From assembly GCA_945486445.1 (NCBI GenBank), contig CALYTD010000073.1, positions 1 through 6,405 of the forward strand: a stretch of DNA of 6,405 nt, given 5' to 3'. The notes beneath the pieces were generated by a model. That model was not told the DNA's origin and made no database searches. It was given only the letters and a program-made list of their open reading frames with translations. How positions within the stretch are numbered: position 1 is the first letter of the stretch; each line of letters starts with the position of its first letter. Shown here piece after piece: positions 1 to 6,405 of the stretch. The translations under genes were made by a program, and so were the position numbers. The stretch is from an uncultured Prevotellaceae bacterium. Its GTDB lineage: Bacteria; Bacteroidota; Bacteroidia; Bacteroidales; Bacteroidaceae.

Positions 1-126
1 CCGAAAGGTGCTGCTTACAGTATAATCAGGCCTCTTTTACATGGTAATCAGCACCTGATTGCAGCGTAATGAGCACCCTTTTGCTGTGGCGTGTGGCAGG
101 CCCTGATTTTCAGTGCCTTGCAACAG
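1..126. repeat. Degenerate ~22-bp tandem repeat upstream of the macroglobulin gene
   Basis: Three blocks begin with the word TAAT(C/G)AG at 23, 45 and 67, exactly 22 bases apart. The second and third units share GTAATcAGCACC (44-55) and GTAATgAGCACC (66-77), then TTGC at the same offset, giving about 16 of 22 matching bases. The first unit (22-43) matches the others at about 12-13 of 22. A weaker unit lies to the left (CTGCTTACAG, 11-20). Further decayed copies follow out of phase: CAG-gc-CCTGATT-tt-CAG at 97-113 resembles CAG-ca-CCTGATT-g-CAG at 49-64. The array may extend past the left edge. No gene is supported in 1-155. The function is unknown: it could be a dispersed intergenic repeat family, a set of protein-binding sites on one face of the helix, or the remains of a mobile element end. 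Confidence 0.5.
46..60. repeat. Short perfect inverted repeat (hairpin) inside the repeat array
   Basis: AATCAG at 46-51 and CTGATT at 55-60 are perfect reverse complements around the 3-base spacer CAC. The stem is extended in alternative pairings: AATCAGG at 24-30 also complements CCTGATT at 54-60, and GGTGCTG at 7-13 complements CAGCACC at 49-55. There is no T-run after the stem, so an intrinsic terminator is not supported. An operator-like palindrome or a structured part of a repeat element is more likely. Confidence 0.4.
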
Positions 127-155
127 GCGTTTTCATAAACGAGTAATGTGAGAAG

Positions 156-3100
156 ATGAAGAAAGTGACAGACCTGTTTTCAAGAATAACGGAAGCGCTA
201 TGTGTGACCACTCCCTTTGCCGCCAAGGTGGCAAAAGGAGTGGTTATGGGGCTTATGATAGCGACAAGCGGGACGGCCTGCGGAACCAATGTGACGATAA
301 AGAAGTTGTGGAATGATTATTCCGCCGCCGAAAAGAAAGACCTTCCCAAGACCGCCATAGCCATATTGCACCGCATTCAGGCCAAGGCCGGGCAACAAAA
401 GAGTTACGGTGACCTGCTGTATGCCATGATAGAGGAGTATAACAAGCAGGGGGATATATCGCCGGACTCGGCTAAGGCGGCGAAAGACAGGCTGTTGGCA
501 CGGCAGAAAGAGTGGAGGAATACCAACGGGGTGCTGGCTACCATCTGCCAGACCACGCTGCATGAAGAACAAGGTGCGCCGCGGATTGACTCGCTGCTCG
601 CGTCAAAGGATGCGCCGGTATATCTTAAAAAGAACGGGACAACGGCCTACAAGCCCCTCATCAGGCAGGGGATTGACAGCCGGTATTTTGCAGATAACAT
701 CTTAAGTCTCATAGCCTTGCACACCGGTCAGCAGCGTGCGCTGTATAATCACTATGCTTCCACGGGCGAAAGAAGGGCTGCCTGCATCGCCGCCGCACTG
801 TGGATGGAGCGTAAGGGGACGTTGCAGCAGTTGGATTCGTTGATGAACATCTATCAGGATTTGCCCGAATGCGGCGCGTTGGCAGTGCGGAGACTGCGCA
901 AGATGCACGACATGGATGCGGGAAAGCAAATAGAATGGATAGACGAGGCATTGCGCCGGTGGCCGGATTGGAAAGAGAATAACGAGTTGAGGAACACCCG
1001 TAACAGACTTACCAACCCGCAGATAAGTTTCAAAGTGAACCGGCAGACGGTGACAACGGACAGGGACGTGATGCTGTATCTGAGCAATGTCCGCAACGTT
1101 AAGGGTGTGAAAGTCACCCTGCGACGCGTTAACAAGAGTGCAAAGACGGGCTACGACCTGCTGCGTGAATACGAGAAAGCGATACCGTTGAACAATGAAC
1201 ACGAGGAGGTGGAGGATTCCGGGCACCTTGGACGGTTGCCTCTCGGCACGTGGGAGATTACCGTTACCGACACGGAAGGCAAGGTAAAGGCAGAGAAAAA
1301 CACACTGTATGTGTCGGACCTGATGCCTGTTTGTCTCCCGATGAAGAATGACAGCGCATACGTTGCGGTGGTGAACGCCATAACGGGACACCCCGTTCCC
1401 GGGGCAACTATCCACCTGTTGTCAAACAGAAAGAACCTGACGGAGAAGGTGGTGAGAACAGACAGCACCGGAGGAACAATCCTTTCGATGAATAAATGGT
1501 ATAACCGTATGTATGCAACGCATGGTGATGACACTGCCATGAGGCCGCAGTATGTGTATGGTTATTATGCATATAACAAGGCGGAAGAGGTGCGGAAATG
1601 CTGTAATATATACACAGACAGAGCCATATACCGCCCCGGTCAGACGGTGAAAGTGGCTTTGACGCATTACGCCGTGAGCCAAGGCAAGGAGGTGAACGCC
1701 GTCAGTGGAGATACTGTTGAGGTGACATTGTGTGACGCTCTGTATAAGGAAGTGGAGAAAAAACGTGTGGTTACCGATGCCTTTGGTGCTGCCTCGGCAG
1801 AGTTCCAACTGCCTTCCGGAGGACGTAACGGAGCGTGGAGCATAGTTACCAAGTACGGCACAGAGCGCATAAGGGTTGAGGAATACAAGCGACCGACGTT
1901 TGAGGTGACCTTGGAGAAGCCCGATGTGGCGTACCATAACGGCGACACCGTGACGGTAAAAGGCACTGCCCGCACATACAGCGGCATGCCTGTGGCTAAT
2001 GCAAAGGTGGCTTACACGGTGCGGAGAAACCTGCAATGGTGGTGGCACAGCTATGAAGACGTGGCAGGACAGTTGCTGAACGACACGGTGGTGACAGCCG
2101 CCGACGGCACGTTCTGCATCAAGATGCCGATGATAATGCCAGAGAACGGCGACTGGATAATGCCCCGTTTTTACCGTATTGATGCCACAGCGAGCGTTAC
2201 AGACAATGCCGGCGAGACGCATATTGCCACCATGTCACTGCCGCTCAGCAACAGGGAGGCGTACCTTTCGTGCGTGATGCCGGATGAGATACTTGCCGAT
2301 TCCGCAATAACGGTGACCGTATCGCGCCGTAATGCGGTAGGAACGAAGATAGAAGGCAGCGTAAGGATGCTGTTGGACGGCGTGGAACAGCCCGTGGCAG
2401 AGGCAAACAAACCTTACACCTTGGGGCAAAACATACCGTCAGGAGAGCATACTCTCATGGCTATATGCGGCGAAGACACGGTTAAGAACACCTTTGTGGC
2501 ATTCAGAAAGAGTGATGTCCGCCCGATGAAATACACCCGTCAGTGGTGCTATCAGTCCGCAAAGGCGTTCCCGGAAGACGGCGGTGAGGTGTGGATTCAG
2601 ATAGGTTCGTCAGACGAGGACGTGCATGTCTTCTATACAGTGTATGCCGATGACAGGATAATCAAATGTGGTTCAAAGCGCATCAGCAACGAGAATATCA
2701 CGCAAACGCTGTCTTATAAGGAAGAGTATGGCGACGGACTGACCATCGCTTTGGCGTGGGTTAAAGACGGAACGCTATACTCTCGCAACATCGCCTTGTA
2801 TCGTCCATTGCCAGAAAAGAAACTGAACATGGAGTGGGAGACATTCCGTGACCGCCTCGTTCCGGGCCAGAAAGAACGGTGGGCGGTGCGCATCACCAAT
2901 CAGGACGGCACTCCCGCCAAGGCAAGGATGATGGCTGTGCTCTATGATAAGTCGCTGGATCAGTTGTCAGAGCACACTTGGGAGTTTGCGGACAGCCGCT
3001 CATTGAGCCTTCCTTACACACGTTGGACAGCTCCGAATGCAGGCTATGTCAGAGGATATATGTACTCCTATGTAAAAGATCTTGACATAAAAGGATTGGA

Positions 3101-5357
3101 GCTTACCACTTTTGTCAATGGAGTGCAGAGGCTTTTGCGTAATTATGGGGTCTATGATTGTGTGGAACGGGTATCTTTTCCCACCCGCGGTGGCAAGGCA
3201 ATGCGGCTTGGCAGCATGTCCATGGCAAAGAAAGAAGTACTCCGTGAAGTGGCGATGGGAGCCCAAAAGGCGGCTGTTGGGGCGCTTGACGTGGCAGGAA
3301 ACGATGCGGAAGACGAGGTGTTAAGAGCCAAAGAGGACGGTCCGCAGGATGAGATTGGGGAGGAAATAATACCCCTTCGCAGTGATTTTGCGGAGACAGC
3401 GTTCTTCCTTCCGGCTGTGTTGACGGACGAAAAGGGCGTTGCCACCATGGCGTTCACGTTGCCGGAGAGCGTCACAACGTGGTGTTTCATGGCGTTGGCA
3501 CATGATGATGTCATGCGTAACGCTACCCTTGTGGCGGACGCTGTGGCGCAGAAGAAACTGATGGTGCAGCCCAATATGCCCCGTTTCCTGCGCTGCGGAG
3601 ACAATGCTGTGGTTGCCGCCACGGTGGCAAACCTTGCTGACAAGGCGCAGAACGTAAAGGTAACACTGACCGTTCTCGATGCGGAGACAGAGAAGAAGAT
3701 AGTTGTTTCCACGCAGAAAGTGACCGTAAAGAATGGCGAGACGGGCGTGGTGACATTCCCCCTTGCCGCTGACAAGATGCAGGAAGGGGCATATATCTTC
3801 CGCTTTACGGCACAAGGTGCAGGGCATACCGACGGTGAGCAGCGCAGCCTCACGGTGCTGTCAGACGAGGAGTTGATTACTTCCACGGTGGCATATACGT
3901 TCACTGAGCCGTTGGATACGGTGCTGTCGTTCTCCGATATGATGCCGGATACGGTGCGGAAGGCACACCTGCGCATGGAATATGTGGATAATCCGGCGTG
4001 GCTTATGATGGAGACCTTGCCGGAAATGGCATCCCCCAAGAGCCGGAATGCCATCTCTTTGGTCACCGCTTTGTATGCAAACAGGGTGGCGGCAAGCCTT
4101 AAATGGATGGAAAACAAGTCTGACAGCATCCTCAACGCATTGCGACAGTTACAGAACAGCGACGGTTCTTTCTCGTGGTGGCAAGGCATGGAGGGCAGTG
4201 TCTATATGACATCGGCGGTCGTTAAGACCCTCGCCAGGCTGAACAGACTGTGCGGTCGGCAGGCGGACACGCGGCAGTTGCTCGACAATGCCTTCCGCTT
4301 CATGCAGCAAGAGATGGACAAGGACGTCAGGAGAATGAGGCAACAGGAGAAGAAACACGGCGTAACCATCACGCAGACGCACCTCGACTGGCTCTATTCC
4401 CTTACCCTTGAAGGCAGGAATGGCGGCGCGTCAGCCGGCTATCTGCTGTCTCACGTGGTGGAAGAGACGCGGAAGTCTGACATGATGACAAAGGCAGTGG
4501 CGGCTATTGTGCTCCACAACAACGGCCGTAAGAGTGCCGCACGCACCTTTGCCGAGGCCATAAAACAGCACACGGTATATAGGAAGGACGTGGGAAGATA
4601 CTTCGATTCCTACCGTGCCCCATACTCCTGGTGCGACTACCGCATACCAACCCAGACGCTGGCAATAGAGGCTTTGCGTGAGATAACGCCCCAAGACCGC
4701 CAGACCATAGCCGGGATGAGGCGGTGGCTGCTTAACAGCAAGCGTACGCAGGAGTGGGGAAACCCATACAATACGGTGAATGCCGTGCACGCGTTCCTTG
4801 GTGGTGACGTGTCAATACTGACCAAAGAAAAGGGCAGACAGACGCTTGCCGACAAGGAGGTGACGCCTAAGTCCGCCACCGTCACACTGCGCAAGCAGAG
4901 CGACTGCGAGTCATGGGCTGCCGCATACGTCACCTTCCGCCAGAAGGCGAGTGCCGTGAAAGCCACCGCCACGGGCCTTTCCGTGCAGCGAGAGGTGCTG
5001 GTAAACGGCGTGAATGCCACAGCTGACAATGTAAGGGTGGGCGACAAGGTCACCGTCCGCATCACGGTCACGGCAGACAGAGACTATGATTTCGTTTCCG
5101 TGACAGACAAACACCCCGCCTGCCTGGAGCCAGTCGCAGCCTTGTCAGGCTACCATGGCGGTTGTTATCAGGAGGTTAAGGACACGGAGACAGCCTTCCA
5201 CTTCTGCCGGATGGCGAAAGGCACGCACGTGATACAGACGGAATACCACGCCGACAGGGCGGGCGACTACCGCTCAGGCACTGTGACGGCAGAGTGCGCA
5301 TACGCCAATGAGTTCAGGGGTGTGGCACCATCGTATGACATAAAGATAAAGAAATGA
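156..5357 (+). CDS. Exported alpha-2-macroglobulin family protein (MG2/A2M), thioester motif absent
   Basis: A 1733-residue envelope protein of the bacterial alpha-2-macroglobulin family, whose members trap proteases or protect the periplasm or cell surface. Visible domains in order: an N-terminal export region (1-42); a helical region (about 45-285, starting KLWNDYSAAEKKDLPKTA); MG-type beta domains from about 287; the MG2 hallmark YTDRAIYRPGQTV at 486-498; the MG3 signature EEYKRPTF at 575-582; MG5/MG6 around RDRLVPGQKERW (898-909); an Ala/Glu-rich bait-like linker at about 1020-1074; the A2M domain starting RSDFAETAFFLP (1075-1086); an alpha-barrel (TED-like) domain with LQNSDGSFSWWQG at 1332-1344; and a C-terminal MG/receptor-binding-like domain around VGDKVTVRITV (1628-1638). 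The expected CxEQ thioester site is replaced by SPKSRNAISL (1293-1302). The length is normal for Bacteroidota members. The start at 156 has only a purine-rich GAGAAG before it. The next gene follows after 19 bases, suggesting an operon. Family and frame are secure; the protease-inhibitor role is inferred. Confidence 0.93.
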   Translation: MKKVTDLFSRITEALCVTTPFAAKVAKGVVMGLMIATSGTACGTNVTIKKLWNDYSAAEKKDLPKTAIAILHRIQAKAGQQKSYGDLLYAMIEEYNKQGDISPDSAKAAKDRLLARQKEWRNTNGVLATICQTTLHEEQGAPRIDSLLASKDAPVYLKKNGTTAYKPLIRQGIDSRYFADNILSLIALHTGQQRALYNHYASTGERRAACIAAALWMERKGTLQQLDSLMNIYQDLPECGALAVRRLRKMHDMDAGKQIEWIDEALRRWPDWKENNELRNTRNRLTNPQISFKVNRQTVTTDRDVMLYLSNVRNVKGVKVTLRRVNKSAKTGYDLLREYEKAIPLNNEHEEVEDSGHLGRLPLGTWEITVTDTEGKVKAEKNTLYVSDLMPVCLPMKNDSAYVAVVNAITGHPVPGATIHLLSNRKNLTEKVVRTDSTGGTILSMNKWYNRMYATHGDDTAMRPQYVYGYYAYNKAEEVRKCCNIYTDRAIYRPGQTVKVALTHYAVSQGKEVNAVSGDTVEVTLCDALYKEVEKKRVVTDAFGAASAEFQLPSGGRNGAWSIVTKYGTERIRVEEYKRPTFEVTLEKPDVAYHNGDTVTVKGTARTYSGMPVANAKVAYTVRRNLQWWWHSYEDVAGQLLNDTVVTAADGTFCIKMPMIMPENGDWIMPRFYRIDATASVTDNAGETHIATMSLPLSNREAYLSCVMPDEILADSAITVTVSRRNAVGTKIEGSVRMLLDGVEQPVAEANKPYTLGQNIPSGEHTLMAICGEDTVKNTFVAFRKSDVRPMKYTRQWCYQSAKAFPEDGGEVWIQIGSSDEDVHVFYTVYADDRIIKCGSKRISNENITQTLSYKEEYGDGLTIALAWVKDGTLYSRNIALYRPLPEKKLNMEWETFRDRLVPGQKERWAVRITNQDGTPAKARMMAVLYDKSLDQLSEHTWEFADSRSLSLPYTRWTAPNAGYVRGYMYSYVKDLDIKGLELTTFVNGVQRLLRNYGVYDCVERVSFPTRGGKAMRLGSMSMAKKEVLREVAMGAQKAAVGALDVAGNDAEDEVLRAKEDGPQDEIGEEIIPLRSDFAETAFFLPAVLTDEKGVATMAFTLPESVTTWCFMALAHDDVMRNATLVADAVAQKKLMVQPNMPRFLRCGDNAVVAATVANLADKAQNVKVTLTVLDAETEKKIVVSTQKVTVKNGETGVVTFPLAADKMQEGAYIFRFTAQGAGHTDGEQRSLTVLSDEELITSTVAYTFTEPLDTVLSFSDMMPDTVRKAHLRMEYVDNPAWLMMETLPEMASPKSRNAISLVTALYANRVAASLKWMENKSDSILNALRQLQNSDGSFSWWQGMEGSVYMTSAVVKTLARLNRLCGRQADTRQLLDNAFRFMQQEMDKDVRRMRQQEKKHGVTITQTHLDWLYSLTLEGRNGGASAGYLLSHVVEETRKSDMMTKAVAAIVLHNNGRKSAARTFAEAIKQHTVYRKDVGRYFDSYRAPYSWCDYRIPTQTLAIEALREITPQDRQTIAGMRRWLLNSKRTQEWGNPYNTVNAVHAFLGGDVSILTKEKGRQTLADKEVTPKSATVTLRKQSDCESWAAAYVTFRQKASAVKATATGLSVQREVLVNGVNATADNVRVGDKVTVRITVTADRDYDFVSVTDKHPACLEPVAALSGYHGGCYQEVKDTETAFHFCRMAKGTHVIQTEYHADRAGDYRSGTVTAECAYANEFRGVAPSYDIKIKK
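235..248 (+). promoter_or_regulatory. Shine-Dalgarno-like AAGGAG before an internal ATG; alternative start, not preferred
   Basis: AAGGAG at 235-240 lies 5 bases before the in-frame ATG at 246-248 (codon 31). By sequence it is a better ribosome site than anything ahead of the ATG at 156. A start at codon 31 would leave MGLMIATSGTACG, with no positively charged n-region and a very short hydrophobic core, which is a poor signal peptide. A GTG at 228-230 (codon 25) would give a compact MAKGVVMGLMIATSG leader. Bacteroidota rely little on Shine-Dalgarno pairing, so I keep the start at 156, but the exact start remains uncertain. Confidence 0.2.
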
Positions 5358-5376
5358 AGATAAAACATAACAGGTA
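5358..5376 (+). other. 19-base intergenic spacer, probably inside an operon
   Basis: The spacer is A-rich (AGATAAAACATAACAGGTA) and contains neither an inverted repeat nor a T-run, so no terminator is present. There is no room for a separate Bacteroidota-type promoter (TTTG ... TAnnTTTG) within it. An ACAGG just before the ATG at 5377 is at most a weak ribosome site. The two genes are therefore likely cotranscribed. Confidence 0.55.
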
Positions 5377-6405
5377 ATGAACAGAAAACTGATAATCTCC
5401 GCTCTCCTTGGGAGCATGTTCTCCGCCGCCTCGGCGCAAAGTCTCACACCGTTGTTCACTGATGTGGACTGCGGACAGTTGCTTTTCCGCAAGAGCACCG
5501 CCATAACCGTGGAACTAAGGAACAACACCGCCCAGACGGTAAGCATCAAGGACATCGACACCGGGTGCGGATGCGCGGTGGCGGAGTATGACAAAGGCGG
5601 GATAATGCCGGGCACAACGACAAAGGTGAAGATAGTCTTTGACTGCAAGCAGTTGGGATATTTCACGAGGAACGTGCGCATAACAGACTCCTCCTCTGCC
5701 ACACCTGCCGAGATAAATATAAAGGGCCAGGTGGTGACCAAGCTCATAAACTACTCCGGCGACTACCCCTGCAAGTTGGGAGTGCTGCTTGCTGACGTGG
5801 ATAACATAGAGTTTGACGATGTCAACAAGGGTCAGCGGCTGGTGCAGGACATAAACATCATGAACCCCACAGGGCAGAACGTTCAGCCCACAGCGTTGCG
5901 ACTGCCGCCCTATCTCAGTGTGGTGACGCAGCCAGAGGTCATAGGTCCTAAGCAGAAGGGCGTGATGCGCGTCACGCTTAAGTCCCGCGACCTGCGCGAC
6001 TACGGGCTCACGCAGACCTCCTTCTACCTTGGCAAGAACCCCGCCGACAAGGTGTCGCAGGATAAGGAAATCTCCGTTTCCGCCGTACTGCTGCCCCCTG
6101 CCGTTGCCAAAGACGACCCCTCACGCCTCAATGCGCCGCGGCTGACGCTGTCGGCAGAGGAACTTGACATGACGGCACTGGCAAAGAAGTCGAAGGTGAA
6201 GGGCGAGATAGAGATACGCAACGACGGCAACTCCCCCCTTGAAATATCCAAGATGCAGATGTTCACACCGGGTATGGAAGTGCTGTTGGGCAAATCCACA
6301 CTGCTGCCAGGTGAGACCACCAGGCTGAAAGTGACCGCAAAGGCAAAGGAGATGAAGAAAGTGAAACGCCGTCCGCGCATACTTATGATTACCAACGACC
6401 CTGAC
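5377..6405 (+). CDS. Secreted protein with tandem DUF1573 (ASH/Ig-like) domains, 3' end cut by window
   Basis: An open frame of 343 codons from ATG to the window edge with no stop. The N-terminus is a clear type I signal peptide: MNRKLIISALLGSMFSAASA, with an ASA|Q cleavage site after residue 20. The first DUF1573 domain (about 22-120) carries the family signature TGCGCAVAEY at 62-71, followed by IMPGTTTKVKIVFD (76-89) and a G-Y-F-T-R-N-V segment (94-100). A second Ig-like repeat spans about 126-240 (IMNPTGQ at 161-167). A third runs from about 250 to the edge (IEIRNDGNSPLEI 278-290, LLPGETTRLKV 309-319, ITNDPD 338-343). Only the first repeat has the Cys-x-Cys pair. The ITNDP segment is normally close to the end of such a domain, so probably only a few tens of residues are missing. 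DUF1573 proteins are common in Bacteroidota and have no settled biochemical role; a periplasmic or surface binding role is inferred from the fold type and signal peptide. Confidence 0.85.
   Translation, partial: MNRKLIISALLGSMFSAASAQSLTPLFTDVDCGQLLFRKSTAITVELRNNTAQTVSIKDIDTGCGCAVAEYDKGGIMPGTTTKVKIVFDCKQLGYFTRNVRITDSSSATPAEINIKGQVVTKLINYSGDYPCKLGVLLADVDNIEFDDVNKGQRLVQDINIMNPTGQNVQPTALRLPPYLSVVTQPEVIGPKQKGVMRVTLKSRDLRDYGLTQTSFYLGKNPADKVSQDKEISVSAVLLPPAVAKDDPSRLNAPRLTLSAEELDMTALAKKSKVKGEIEIRNDGNSPLEISKMQMFTPGMEVLLGKSTLLPGETTRLKVTAKAKEMKKVKRRPRILMITNDPD

Noticed and set aside
46..60. Intrinsic terminator at the small hairpin
   Set aside because: The stem is only 6 bp, AT-rich, and is not followed by a T-run.
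1..69. Possible tail of an upstream gene (22 codons then TAA in frame 1)
   Set aside because: The frame overlaps the 22-bp repeat units, a 22-codon open run is expected by chance, and no conserved C-terminus is visible. The sequence left of the window would settle it.
80..140. Bacteroidota sigma promoter (TTTG ... TAnnTTTG) upstream of the first gene
   Set aside because: A TTTG occurs at 80-83, but no convincing TAnnTTTG follows at the right spacing, so I do not call a promoter.
702..2222. Long minus-strand frames of 237 and 266 codons
   Set aside because: Both are antisense to well-conserved MG domains, have His/Arg/Cys-rich low-plausibility translations, and no motif or ribosome site supports them.
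3152..4189. 345-codon open frame on the minus strand
   Set aside because: It lies wholly inside the macroglobulin gene, crosses its conserved A2M domain, and its translation is a Ser/Arg/Val-rich shadow with no recognisable family features.
4250..4261. C-G-R-Q as a displaced thioester motif
   Set aside because: It lacks the Glu of CxEQ and lies downstream of LQNSDGSFSWW in the barrel, not at the thioester position.
5274..5747. 157-codon minus-strand frame across the intergenic spacer
   Set aside because: It overlaps the end of the macroglobulin gene and the signal peptide plus CxC motif of the DUF1573 gene, which are far better supported on the plus strand.
6024..6395. 123-codon minus-strand frame at the right edge
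   Set aside because: It is antisense to the second and third DUF1573 repeats, which read continuously on the plus strand with family motifs; the antisense product is Ser/Phe-rich and matches nothing I recognise.

Overview
The window looks like chromosomal DNA from a member of the Bacteroidota, most likely Prevotellaceae or a close Bacteroidales relative. The reasons are the type of alpha-2-macroglobulin it encodes, the DUF1573 protein behind it, the lack of strong Shine-Dalgarno sites at the chosen starts, and heavy use of ATA for isoleucine in otherwise GC-balanced genes. The genus is an inference from these traits.

Layout. Positions 1-155 are non-coding as far as I can tell. They hold a degenerate, phased repeat of about 22 bp (clearest at 23-87, decaying to about 126) that includes a perfect 6-bp-stem hairpin at 46-60. 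Positions 156-5357 encode one very large exported protein of 1733 residues, a bacterial alpha-2-macroglobulin (MG2/A2M superfamily). After only 19 bases without a terminator, a second gene starts at 5377 and runs off the right edge. It encodes a secreted protein with a clear signal peptide and tandem DUF1573 (ASH/Ig-like) domains. All reading frames on the minus strand are shadows of these two genes.

How the genes may work together. Both products are predicted to leave the cytoplasm, and the spacing suggests one transcript. Alpha-2-macroglobulins are large cell-envelope proteins that trap proteases or otherwise guard the envelope. The copy here has the whole domain order, but the position where thioester-bearing relatives have the Cys-x-Glu-Gln motif reads S-P-K-S-R-N-A-I-S-L, so covalent trapping by the usual chemistry is not expected. 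The DUF1573 protein would be an envelope partner of unknown role.

I see no sign of a wholly new system. The points most worth a second look are the lost thioester, the A2M-DUF1573 pairing in place of the familiar A2M-PbpC pairing, and the phased repeat just upstream.
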